A stretch of DNA of 64,000 bases from Caryophanales bacterium UBA784. GTDB lineage: Bacteria > Bacillota_I > Bacilli_A > RFN20 > CAG-288. This document shows, in pieces, positions 8,677 to 16,932 of the stretch. Below the pieces are notes generated by a model that was not told the DNA's origin, did not search any database, and saw nothing but the letters and a program-made list of their open reading frames with translations. Every line of letters starts with the position of its first letter. Position 1 is the stretch's first letter. The DNA lies in assembly GCA_002297045.1 (NCBI GenBank), contig DBJE01000001.1, positions 62,001-126,000 on the forward strand, written 5' to 3'. Both the position numbers and the translations under genes were made by a program.

Positions 8677-9616
8677 TTTCTAAAAAATCATTTAGCAAGG
8701 CTTCATATCGCTTAGGCAATAGGGAGCCTTTTTTATTCCGGGTGAAGGAAGCCCGTCCATCCTTTAACGGATATTCCTCAAACCGGCAGGTCTTCTCTCT
8801 CCCCTCTCTGTTCCAGTCGATGAACAGCAAGGGATTGATGTGGTCTTGGTAGGTGCAGGAGGAGAAGACGCACTTCCCATATTCCCGCCAGGGGCGGGCA
8901 AGATAGACACTGCTTTTCTTTACTCCGCCGTTGAGGAAACGGCAGGAGGAGAAGAAAAAGCCGAAATCGTCCTTCAGGGAATGGCTTGGTGCACAGACGT
9001 AATCCTCCTCTCTTCCGTCGTCTATGCTGATGATGTCGCAGGAAGTAAAGAGGGCTCTTCCTGCCCCGAAGATAAAGTCAAGGCTTCCTATGATCTTGCA
9101 GTCCTTGAAATAGTTCGTGCAATTGCCCTCTTTGTATCTCTCTTCCTCAGGAAGAAATCCCCTATAGCGGGTGATTAAGTCATCGGGCAATGGTCCGATA
9201 AAGAGGGTGTCCTGCGTGGAGGAGAAGGATGAGCGTAAGAAAAGATTGTCGTCGCCATAGACGGCCAAGGCGACCTGCTGTCCCTTCTCTAAAGGATTTA
9301 AGGCGGTATTGGCAATGTTTAGTCCTTCAAAGACATTGTGGCTGCCAAGCACCTTCCTTGTCCTGCTCTTCCAGGTTGTCAGCTTTTTTCCCTCCTTGTC
9401 CAGCCTGTTGGCGGAAAGATCGTTGTAGACTCTTCCTTCCCTTGTCAGATGAAAGTTGGAAAAAGGGAAGGCAAAGGAGAGCTTTTCCTGGCTTTTTAGG
9501 ATAAGATGGTAGGGAGATGTTTCTCTTTTCCGGATCTCCGCGCAGGCCTTAAGCCTGTCCTTGACGGAGTAGAAAGTCAGCGCCTTGCATCCTTGGAAAC
9601 TTTTAAGGGAAACCAT
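8666..9616 (-). CDS. Pectin methylesterase (CE8)
   Basis: The 316-residue right-handed beta-helix esterase shows the CE8 motifs in order: GQQVALAVYGDDN, STQDTL (catalytic Asp), GSLDFIFG (second Asp), YVCAPS, and YLARPWREYG, whose active-site Arg is CGC. It removes methyl esters from homogalacturonan so that polygalacturonase can cut it. No signal peptide is visible, so a cytoplasmic role on imported oligomers is likely. The start at 9616 is preferred over ATGs at 9622 and 9634, because AAAGGAGG lies six bases before it and the other two are too close or upstream. It is the only minus-strand gene in the pectin locus and converges on uxaC with an 11-base overlap. Confidence 0.88.
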   Translation of the reverse strand: MVSLKSFQGCKALTFYSVKDRLKACAEIRKRETSPYHLILKSQEKLSFAFPFSNFHLTREGRVYNDLSANRLDKEGKKLTTWKSRTRKVLGSHNVFEGLNIANTALNPLEKGQQVALAVYGDDNLFLRSSFSSTQDTLFIGPLPDDLITRYRGFLPEEERYKEGNCTNYFKDCKIIGSLDFIFGAGRALFTSCDIISIDDGREEDYVCAPSHSLKDDFGFFFSSCRFLNGGVKKSSVYLARPWREYGKCVFSSCTYQDHINPLLFIDWNREGREKTCRFEEYPLKDGRASFTRNKKGSLLPKRYEALLNDFLETNA

Positions 9617-9679
9617 ATCCATCCTCCTTTTCATACACGATTAGTCTAGCAGGGAATGAAGAAAGGAAAAACAGAAAAG

Positions 9680-10537
9680 ATGAACCTTGGTGTCCGGGCA
9701 CATGATTTATGCTCTCAGGCGGAGATTTCCGATTTTGTTTCGACAAGGGAGAAATATGGATTTTCCCTTATCCAGCTCGTCCTTCCTAAGGCAAGGAAGG
9801 ATTTTTCTTTCGACAAGGGATACCTGGAAAGTCTATCCTCGGCCTTAGACCAAAAGGGAATCAAGGTAGCAAGGCTAGGGGCCTATTTCAATCCGGTCCA
9901 CAGCGATAAGGACATCGTCAGAAAAGGAATCAGGAACTTTAAAAAGAGGATCGACATTGCCCCCTATTTTCATCATCCATTGATTGGAAGCGAGACCGGT
10001 TCCTATTCCGACTCCCCCTGGGTCTACCATCCAAGGAACAGAACCGAAGAAGGATACAGAAAAAGCAAAGAGGTCTTTCTCTCCCTTGCTTCCTATGCCA
10101 AGGAAAAGGGGGAGAGCATCGCCATAGAGCCTGCTTATGGGCATGTCAGGTACAGTGTCGATGTCCTCAAGAGACTTTTTGACGACCTAAAGAGGGAGAA
10201 CGTCTATGCCACCATCGATTTATATAATCTGCTTGATGTTTCGAATTTTTCCCATCGGAACGAAATCTTCCATGAGGCCTTATCCGCCTTTAAGGAGAAA
10301 GTCAGAATCATCCACCTCAAGGATGGAAGGATTAAGGAGGGGAAAAGGATTCAGGTCCCTCCGTTAAAAGGAGAATTCGACTATCCCTTCAGGAGGAGAG
10401 AAATCAAGAAGTACTGCAAGGACGCGACAAGGATATTCGAAGGGGTGAAAGCGATTGACATTCTAGAATCAAAGAAAGGCATAGAAGACCTCTGGGAAAA
10501 CGGTGGAAAAAGCATAAATCTGGTTTTTAAGAATTAA
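9680..10537 (+). CDS. Sugar phosphate isomerase/epimerase-like TIM-barrel protein
   Basis: The 285-residue protein belongs to the xylose-isomerase-like TIM-barrel (AP endonuclease 2) group. Recognisable parts are the N-terminal GVRAHDL, LGAYFNPVH, a conserved Glu in IAIEPAYGH, TIDLYNLL and IIHLKDG. These metalloenzymes isomerise or epimerise small sugars; the substrate here cannot be read from sequence. Position between uronate genes and the transporter suggests a rare sugar released from pectin. ATG 9680 is chosen over ATG 9656, because the family starts at MNLGVRAHD and AAAGGA lies 11 bases before it. A terminator follows at 10568. Confidence 0.75.
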   Translation: MNLGVRAHDLCSQAEISDFVSTREKYGFSLIQLVLPKARKDFSFDKGYLESLSSALDQKGIKVARLGAYFNPVHSDKDIVRKGIRNFKKRIDIAPYFHHPLIGSETGSYSDSPWVYHPRNRTEEGYRKSKEVFLSLASYAKEKGESIAIEPAYGHVRYSVDVLKRLFDDLKRENVYATIDLYNLLDVSNFSHRNEIFHEALSAFKEKVRIIHLKDGRIKEGKRIQVPPLKGEFDYPFRRREIKKYCKDATRIFEGVKAIDILESKKGIEDLWENGGKSINLVFKN

Positions 10538-10567
10538 GTCAAGAAAAACTTTCAATATTTTTTATCG

Positions 10568-10597
10568 AAAAAGTGCCGAGTTCAAGGCACTTTTTTC
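10568..10597 (+). terminator. Rho-independent terminator
   Basis: A stem of AAAAAGTGCC with GGCACTTTTTT around an eight-base loop ends in a T run. It closes the uxaB-uxaA-uxaC-isomerase side before the transporter operon promoter. Confidence 0.85.
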
Positions 10598-10601
10598 TTT
10601 T

Positions 10602-10613
10602 CTTGTATACAAG
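10602..10613. promoter_or_regulatory. Palindromic operator 1 (CTTGTATACAAG)
   Basis: A perfect 12-base palindrome of the GT-N-AC core type bound by FadR-type GntR regulators. It lies upstream of the -10 at 10640. The identical sequence recurs at 10661. The GntR/FCD gene at 21946 in the same gene set is the obvious candidate to bind it. Confidence 0.75.
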
Positions 10614-10639
10614 TATGATTCATTTTCCAAAATTGTGCG

Positions 10640-10645
10640 TATAAT
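10640..10645 (+). promoter_or_regulatory. -10 box of the pectin transporter operon
   Basis: TATAAT lies between the two identical operators. A start of transcription near 10652 would fall just before operator 2, so a bound repressor would block initiation or elongation. The -35 (around 10617) is weak. Confidence 0.65.
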
Positions 10646-10660
10646 CTATGTAAGCGGTTG

Positions 10661-10672
10661 CTTGTATACAAG
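10661..10672. promoter_or_regulatory. Palindromic operator 2 (CTTGTATACAAG)
   Basis: An exact second copy of the palindrome at 10602, with centres 59 bases apart. It sits between the -10 box and the ribosome site AAAGGAG of the gene at 10686. Confidence 0.75.
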
Positions 10673-10685
10673 TAAAGGAGAGCAC

Positions 10686-11510
10686 ATGAGTCTAAAGAAA
10701 TATCGCTTCATCGATCTGTCCATTCTTTTTGCCCTCTCCCTGCTTGTGGAAGTCGTTACCTCCCTTGTCTTCTACTATCTAGAGATTCCAAGGCTGTATA
10801 TCTCCGTCACCTATGCCGTCACAAGGATAGCAATTATCCGATGGAACAAGGAAGGAGTCCTCGTCGGAGTCCTCTCTGGTCTCCTTTCCCAAATCATCCG
10901 CTCGCTGCTTAGAAATTCCTATTCTGCCTATGGCTTCCTCGTCACTTCCCTTCCTTATCTTACATTGGCCTTCCTCCTCCTCTTCTTCCGCAAAGAAGGA
11001 TTCAAGGAAAAAAGGAACAGCAATCTTCTCTTCCTACTCCTTTATTCCCTTGCCGGCTTCCTTCTCCTTGAAGCGGGAAGAAGGCTATGTGAAATAGGAA
11101 ACGAAGAGTATTACTCCACCTTTGCCATCCAAAGGGGATGCGATCTTCTCCAAAGGATCGTCTCCACAATCCTCTTAGTCCTCGCCTTCTTCCAGCATTC
11201 CATTCTTATCGATAGGGATAGGAAGATTAAGGAAAGGAAAAAGGAGAACGCGACGGCAAGAAGGAGAAAGGAAAGATTCGACTATTACCGCCTTGAGGAG
11301 ATTGCCAACGGAAACGACATCAATGACGCCGCCTTATTAGATGGGGGAACTCTATCGACGGAAGACCTCAAGATAAGGGAAGAGGAAAGAAGAAAAATCG
11401 AAGGGAAGGAAAGCTTCTTCGAAAAGGAAAACAAGGAGAGGCTGCAGTACTTATCCGAAAAAAAGAATAAGGGAGGAAACAGCAACCATGGCAAATCGAC
11501 AGCTGCCTAA
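10686..11510 (+). CDS. Polytopic membrane protein of unknown function, first gene of transporter operon
   Basis: The 274-residue protein has about five or six hydrophobic segments in residues 10-180 and a long charged, Lys/Glu/Arg-rich C-terminal tail that should be cytoplasmic. I do not recognise the family with confidence; the N-terminal part resembles small integral membrane proteins of the ECF S-component kind. The start at 10686 is set by AAAGGAG at 10675 and excludes an upstream ATG that lies in operator 2. With AGG as Met, segments such as AVT-M-IAIIRW lose a buried charge. It overlaps the permease gene that follows by 23 bases, which ties it to sugar uptake. Confidence 0.6.
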   Translation: MSLKKYRFIDLSILFALSLLVEVVTSLVFYYLEIPRLYISVTYAVTRIAIIRWNKEGVLVGVLSGLLSQIIRSLLRNSYSAYGFLVTSLPYLTLAFLLLFFRKEGFKEKRNSNLLFLLLYSLAGFLLLEAGRRLCEIGNEEYYSTFAIQRGCDLLQRIVSTILLVLAFFQHSILIDRDRKIKERKKENATARRRKERFDYYRLEEIANGNDINDAALLDGGTLSTEDLKIREEERRKIEGKESFFEKENKERLQYLSEKKNKGGNSNHGKSTAA

Positions 11511-12486
11511 GGCAAGTGAAGAAGAAGTCCAGCGCAGGGAAAGAGAATACTGGAAAGGCAAAATCCATGCCATCTTTACCGACTGGCGTCTTTATCTCCT
11601 CCTTCTCCCCTTAGCCTTCTTCTTCATCGTCTGGAAGTATATTCCAATCGGAACGATGATCAGGTCCTTCAAGGACTACAAGATCGATTCCTCCTTCGGA
11701 GGCGGTGCATTCACTAGCGACTTCATCGGCTTCTACTCCTTCCAGTTCCTCTTCCATCAGACCAAGTTCTGGCAGGCCTTCCGGAATACCTTCCTCCTTT
11801 CCTTCTATGGACTTGTCTTCGGCTTCCCCTTCCCCATCATCCTCGCCCTCTTCTTTTCCGAAATCCGCTGCCGTTTCTTCCGTTCCGTCTCCCAGGTGCT
11901 CTGCTACCTTCCCAAGTTCATCTCCTTAGTCGTCAGGACCACCATCATCTCAAGGCTACTCGCCTCGTCAAGCCAGCTCTCTGCGGCCGGTCCTATCGCT
12001 GCTTTATTCGAAAACAGGGGGAGCAAGGAACTATTGACTAATGCCAAGGCCTTCCGCTCCATTTACACGGTATCGGGAATCTGGCAGGAGGCGGGATACG
12101 GATCCATCGTCTACTTTGCAGCCATCCTTGGCATATCCCCCACAAACTACGAGGCGGCGAGAATCGACGGAGCCACAAAGAGGCAGCAGATCCGCTATGT
12201 TACATTGCCTGGCAGGACATCCACTCTTGCCATCAGGCTGATTCTGAAGATCGGCGCCCTTCTCACCGTCGGCTATGAGAAAGTCTATCTGCTCCAGCAG
12301 CTTGGGGCGCCAAGGGAGACAAGCGAGACAGTCTCCACCTACGTTATCAACACCTTCATGGGACAGGCAAACGCAAACCAAGGTATGGGTGCCGCGGCCG
12401 ACAGGTTCAACTCTCTCCTCTCCATGGTGCTTGTCATCGGAGCAAACCGAGTGTCCAAGCGGGTATCCTCCGCTTCCCTCTACTAG
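11488..12486 (+). CDS. Carbohydrate ABC transporter permease, LplB/YteP type
   Basis: The 332-residue CUT1 permease has six hydrophobic spans after a charged N-terminal stretch. Family features are YIPIGTMI, WQAFRNTFLLS, the FPFPIILAL block, SIVYFAAILGISP, the coupling motif EAARIDGAT, VTLPG-M-TST, and GYEKVYLLQ. The EAA loop contacts the ATPase. Proteins of this group import oligosaccharides of pectin, such as rhamnogalacturonides in the Bacillus lpl/yte systems. AGG occurs many times at hydrophobic positions in the spans. The partner permease starts 16 bases downstream. Confidence 0.88.
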   Translation: MANRQLPKASEEEVQRREREYWKGKIHAIFTDWRLYLLLLPLAFFFIVWKYIPIGTMIRSFKDYKIDSSFGGGAFTSDFIGFYSFQFLFHQTKFWQAFRNTFLLSFYGLVFGFPFPIILALFFSEIRCRFFRSVSQVLCYLPKFISLVVRTTIISRLLASSSQLSAAGPIAALFENRGSKELLTNAKAFRSIYTVSGIWQEAGYGSIVYFAAILGISPTNYEAARIDGATKRQQIRYVTLPGRTSTLAIRLILKIGALLTVGYEKVYLLQQLGAPRETSETVSTYVINTFMGQANANQGMGAAADRFNSLLSMVLVIGANRVSKRVSSASLY

Positions 12487-12501
12487 AAGGAGATGCAAAT
12501 C

Positions 12502-13434
12502 ATGGAAAAAAGCAGAAAACTATCGGCTAAATCAAGTCAGAAAGTCCATAGGTCATCTTCGGAACTGATTTTCAAAATCGTTGCCTATCTCTTCATTACC
12601 CTCTTTGCCCTCCTTTGCCTCTATCCGCTCCTCTTCGTCTTCTCTTCCGCCGTCTCCGCAGGAGAGGCAATCATCTCCGGCAAGGTCGTCGCCTTCCCCG
12701 TCGGATTTCAGTGGAACGCCTTTACTGCCGTCTTTACCAACAAAAGGTTCTGGATCTCCTACGCCAACACTTTCTTTGTCACCGTCTACGGAACCATCTA
12801 CTGCAGGATTCTCTCCGTTTTCGGTGCCTATGCCCTTTCCAAGGGCAGAAGGCCCGGGCAGAAGCTCTTCAACTTCCTGATGGTGTTCACCATGTGGTTT
12901 GCCGCCGGTGTCATTCCAAGGAACCTCAACTATCAGCAGACCAAGTCCGTTCTCGGAACAAGGGGAATCAGCGACCAGAAATGGGTCATCATCCTCGCCA
13001 TGGGCAGGGCCGCCTATAATGTCATCCTTCTCCGCAACGCCTTCCAAAGCGTCCCAAAGGAAATCGAGGAAGCAGCCACGGTGGATGGAGCGAACGACAG
13101 GCAGATCAGGCAGAAGATTTATGTTCCAAGGTCAAAAGCGACCGTTGCCACAGTTGCCCTTTTCTACGGCATTTCCCGCTGGAACGGATACTTCTGGGCA
13201 AGGAAAGTCGTCGACAATGCCTATGACCTTCCCTTGCAGGTCACCATCCAATCCCAGATTTCGACGATTGAACAGGAAATTGCCGAAAACGGGGCTGCCA
13301 TTGTTAATGGATATGCCAGGCAGTCAATCATCTACGCCATGGTGGTCTGTGCCATCATTCCGATTCTGATTATTTATCCTTTCATCCAGAAGTATTTCGC
13401 TGCCGGTGTCAATTTAGGCGGCGTGAAAGAGTAG
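12502..13434 (+). CDS. Carbohydrate ABC transporter permease, LplC/YtcP/YesQ type
   Basis: The 310-residue partner permease has six spans: ALLCLYPLLFVFSSAVS, NTFFVTVYGTIYC, GAYALSKG, the PRNLN loop, the coupling motif EEAATVDGAND followed by KIYVPRSK, and the typical C-terminal KYFAAGVNLGGVKE. ATG 12502 is preferred to 12493, because the AGAAGGAG site is then about ten bases away rather than about one. It pairs with the preceding permease to form the membrane channel for the solute-binding protein that follows. Confidence 0.88.
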   Translation: MEKSRKLSAKSSQKVHRSSSELIFKIVAYLFITLFALLCLYPLLFVFSSAVSAGEAIISGKVVAFPVGFQWNAFTAVFTNKRFWISYANTFFVTVYGTIYCRILSVFGAYALSKGRRPGQKLFNFLMVFTMWFAAGVIPRNLNYQQTKSVLGTRGISDQKWVIILAMGRAAYNVILLRNAFQSVPKEIEEAATVDGANDRQIRQKIYVPRSKATVATVALFYGISRWNGYFWARKVVDNAYDLPLQVTIQSQISTIEQEIAENGAAIVNGYARQSIIYAMVVCAIIPILIIYPFIQKYFAAGVNLGGVKE

Positions 13435-13442
13435 GTTTGGAT

Positions 13443-13467
13443 AAACCGCTTCGTACTGAGGCGTTTT
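13443..13467 (+). promoter_or_regulatory. Hairpin between permease and binding-protein genes
   Basis: CGCTTCG and TGAGGCG (two G-U pairs) form a stem around TAC at 13447-13463, followed by TTTTAT. It may act as a weak terminator or processing site that sets a separate level for the binding-protein mRNA, whose own AGGAGG lies at 13490-13495. Confidence 0.45.
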
Positions 13468-13501
13468 ATAAAGGAATTTGATTCACTAGGAGGAAAAACA
13501 G

Positions 13502-15721
13502 ATGAAATCAAAATTCGCGACGACTCTTCTCTCCATCATCTCCCTTGCAACCCTTGTCGGCTGCAAGCCTAACGTCTCCCTTCCGTCCGCAGATGAGAAG
13601 CCGAGTGAAAGTACCACCGATAAGAATGACGACAAAACCAGCAAAGACGAGGCTCAGAAAGATCCCGATAAGTACATCGATGAAGAGTATCCTCAGCCGG
13701 AGAAAAAGGTTGAACTGACTAGGTCGGTTTACTATGACAACAATGACCGCCATAGGAAGTTTATCGAAGGAACGTCGGCAAAACTTCCTTATACCGCAGC
13801 TGATGGAAACACATACTAGGCCGGTGACTTCAAACCGGTGTGGCGTCAGAGGCAGAAAGACCTCAATAGGACTATTGACGATGCTTCGCCGAATGGGAAA
13901 CTATCCATCAAAGACAACTTCAACGACAGGAAATCAAAGAACTTTAAGGCCGGTGAAAAGCAGATTAACGTTGCCCAGGGCAATTCCGACCAGATCCTTG
14001 CCGCAGGAACAGATTCCGCAAAGCCGATTGTCAACCTGAAGGACCATTTGGATAAGAGGCCGAACTTCAAAGCCTTCCTTGAAAAATATCCGGCAGTCAA
14101 GAAGATTATCACTGCCCAGAACGGCGGAATCTATTATGCCCCCTACTTCGACGGATTCGATGATATCGAACGCAGGATGATGGTCCGCCAGGACTGGGTT
14201 GAAAGGCTGCTTGATGGCGACCTGCCGTCTACCTTAGGACAGACGAAGCTGGAAAACGTCGCCTATCAGGCAACAAGGCCATCTTCCCTTGACACGAACA
14301 TCGATGCGGTGGTGGATGGAAAGAAGGGAAGCGTCAACAAGAAATATGCTGCAGGAAAAGGCATCATCGCCCGAAGGAATGCGGAAAATGATTTGACCGG
14401 AGAGAAAGCGGTCCGCATCCTCCGCGATTATATCGACACCACCTATGGAACAACCTATGGAACCAAACGCAGCGCCCTCTTCTGCGGAAGCAAGGCTGTC
14501 TACGATGCCGATGAATTAGTCGCCCTCTTCCGCTGTGTCAAGCTGAACGGAAAATTCCTTACCGGAAAGGAAGGCGTCAATGTTGTTCCTTTCTTCCCGC
14601 GTGGAAACACCAACGACCGTCTTCTTGACAGGTTCCGCAGGCTGCAGTTCTGGGGAATCCGTGGAACGGAATCCCGTAACCTCTTCAGGTATGTCGGAAA
14701 TGACGGAAAGCTTGTCGATTCCCGTGGAACCGAGGAATTCAAGAAAGGTCTGACTATCCTCCACCAGCTCTATGAGGAAGGACTCATTTATGAAGACTTC
14801 GGCAACAAGGATAAAACGACAAACGGCGATTATCGTGCCTACCTCTTAACGAACGACAGGGGCTTTGCCACTTATGATTACAACCAGACAACCACGGTCT
14901 ATAACGACAACAAAGATTGCACTCCTCTGAATAATGGCAAGTTCCTCTTCGCTTCCGTTCTTCCTGCCGTTGCTGATTATGATGATGGCACAGAAGGTAA
15001 CTATATCCATTACACTGAAAGTTGGCGTTCGGTTAAGCCGCAGGGATGGTTCATTACAAGTGCCACCACTGGAGATAAGCTAGACCGGGCCTTAACCAGG
15101 TTCGACTATCTCTATTCTGTCCAGGGAAGCCGATTGATGTCCTATGGCCCTGATGCCTATCTGGCTAAGGAAGCCGATGGCTCGATCAAAGGCAGGAATT
15201 ATCAGGGTAAGGCCGTTCCTGTCCTCTCGGACGCCTGCAAGCAGGAAAGGAAGACCCTGACGGGTGGAAACTACACCAACTATTATCGTTACTACTTAGG
15301 CGGCACATTCCCGGTTGGTTATGTCAAGGAACAGGGAAGGGAATTCCAGACTGTTTCTACTAAAGCCCAGCCTTCCTTAGGGGATATCAACACCGCAATC
15401 GAACTTGGCGTCATCCAGCATGTCAATCACGGCAGTGGCAATGCAAGCAATAGGCAGGACATTGTTCCGACTACCCTTCCCTTCACGGAAACCGAGAACA
15501 GTGCGATTGCCAGCCAGTTCACTGACCTTAGCGATTTCTTCACCGACAACAAGAACAAGGCAACTGCCCCTAGGTATGACATTGTTAAGAATGGTTTTGG
15601 CAAAGTCGGTGATTATGATAGGTCGGAGGCGAACTATCTTAAGACGGTCAACGAGACTAGGAACCTGAATGGCTTAGTGCAATACTACAACGACGCCTAC
15701 ACCCGCTATAAGGCTCTCTAA
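13502..15721 (+). CDS. LplA-type sugar-binding lipoprotein with an in-frame TAG at codon 106
   Basis: A continuous frame of 739 codons encodes a large extracellular solute-binding lipoprotein, with signal peptide and lipobox LATLVGC. It continues past TAG (13817-13819) in the same frame for over 630 codons without another stop or frameshift. Around the TAG it reads DGNTY-stop-AGDFKPVW; relatives commonly have Lys at that place, one base away (AAG). Further on, IER-M-MMVRQDWVE and GGIYYAPY are typical of the family. It should capture pectin oligomers for the two permeases. A recent nonsense mutation, assembly error or readthrough would all fit. TAG ends several other genes here, so general recoding is excluded. 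Confidence 0.8.
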
Positions 15722-15740
15722 CCCGTTTCGGTAAGTCAAT

Positions 15741-15769
15741 GGCAGAGGGAGGCATCCCCTCCCTCTGCC
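15741..15769 (+). promoter_or_regulatory. Strong stem-loop after the binding-protein gene
   Basis: A perfect 12-base-pair stem, GGCAGAGGGAGG with its complement around a five-base loop, without a T run. It fits an mRNA-stabilising or processing hairpin that raises binding-protein mRNA relative to the genes behind it. Confidence 0.7.
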
Positions 15770-15792
15770 CTTTATGAAAAGAGGTACAGACC

Positions 15793-16392
15793 ATGAAGAA
15801 AATCCAGGCATTCCTTCAAAAGTATTTCGGCTATATCACGATTTCAGCTTTTGCGCTTTTTTCCATCTATGCTCTTGGCAGGGCTACTGCGGCCGCGCCG
15901 TGCAAATACTATGAATCGAGGAAAAACTTTTATAAGCCGATCCAGCCCTACAACAATCTGTTCTTGATTTTCTCCATCCTCGGTCTCTTGCTTGGAACAT
16001 TCTATAGGGTACTAAGATGCCATACCCGTCTCGTCTATTATGTCTCCAATTATGTCTGGTTTGGCCTTTTCATCTTTCTTTCCCTTCTTTCCGGCGTCTT
16101 TCTCCTTATAGGGACGAATCTCTACAGCGCCTATTATGACCTTCTGCCTTTTGCAGAAAGGAATGCCTACTTTGCTGAACGTGGTCTTGACTTATCCATC
16201 AATCCAAATCCGGCAGTCTTCGCCCTCGGATACCTTCTTGCCGTTCTTTTCTTCCTTCTCGCCGCTTCGAGCCTTCTTGTCCTCCCAAAGAGGATCAAGG
16301 GACGGATAGCCTATGAAAAAAACAAGAAGCTTGGAGTGACAAACCCGGTCACCTACAAGGAAGAGAAAGGAGCATCCGCCAATGGAAAATAA
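15793..16392 (+). CDS. Conserved-looking membrane protein of unknown function
   Basis: The 199-residue protein has four hydrophobic segments (about residues 13-30, 56-72, 85-112 and 144-170) and short charged ends. I recognise no domain. It lies between the solute-binding protein and a second ATPase and overlaps the next membrane-protein gene by 11 bases, so it is probably an accessory part of the pectin-oligomer transporter. The ribosome site AAAGAGG precedes the ATG. A membrane anchor or assembly role is only a guess. Confidence 0.6.
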   Translation: MKKIQAFLQKYFGYITISAFALFSIYALGRATAAAPCKYYESRKNFYKPIQPYNNLFLIFSILGLLLGTFYRVLRCHTRLVYYVSNYVWFGLFIFLSLLSGVFLLIGTNLYSAYYDLLPFAERNAYFAERGLDLSINPNPAVFALGYLLAVLFFLLAASSLLVLPKRIKGRIAYEKNKKLGVTNPVTYKEEKGASANGK

Positions 16393-16930
16393 AGAAAAAA
16401 GGTCGCTTAAGGGGAAAATCGTTTCTTTCTTTCTCCCAAAGGGGATTGAAGTCGACAGGCTGCGCTACCGTCCGAACAAATTCGGCTATTCCTTTGCCTT
16501 CCTTGGCTGTCTCCTCCTTTGCCTTGGCTTCGCTATTGCCTACTCCGGAACAGGAATCAACGATGATCCCATCCTCCTTTTTGGAAAAGAGACCACAAGC
16601 GGAAGGTGGACAGGAATTGACGTTCTCATCAATATTCTTCTCCTCCTTTTCAGGCTCACGAGTGCCCTTAGGAGGAAGAACTATTCCTTAAAGGGCTCCT
16701 TTATGGCCTTTGTCAGGGGAATAAGGAACATCCTCCGTGTCTTCTTCTTTCCGTTAAGCCTTCTTAAGGCAGGCATCAGGAGTAAGGGAATCTACGCTGG
16801 AGTAAGGATCTGTTATGTCCTTTGCGGATGTTTTCTCCTTCTTTCTTCTCTTCTTACCTTTTTCAAGGGCAGCACCCTGCACAAATACCTCAAGACCGTT
16901 AAGCCGATTGAAAATGAGAAAGGCGACTAA
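16382..16930 (+). CDS. Membrane protein of unknown function
   Basis: The 182-residue protein has four hydrophobic segments after a cytoplasmic-looking N terminus (LPKGIEVDRLRY). No domain is recognised. Read with AGG as Met, the third segment becomes F-M-LTSAL-M-M-KN rather than a run of arginines, which makes it far more credible as a membrane helix. It overlaps the gene before it and ends two bases before the ATPase gene, so it belongs to the transporter gene set. Confidence 0.6.
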   Translation: MENKEKRSLKGKIVSFFLPKGIEVDRLRYRPNKFGYSFAFLGCLLLCLGFAIAYSGTGINDDPILLFGKETTSGRWTGIDVLINILLLLFRLTSALRRKNYSLKGSFMAFVRGIRNILRVFFFPLSLLKAGIRSKGIYAGVRICYVLCGCFLLLSSLLTFFKGSTLHKYLKTVKPIENEKGD

Positions 16931-16932
16931 CC

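Noticed and set aside
13817..13819. General reassignment of TAG as a sense codon
   Set aside because: TAG ends several genes with normal-length products, for example at 4310, 8674, 13432 and 17998.
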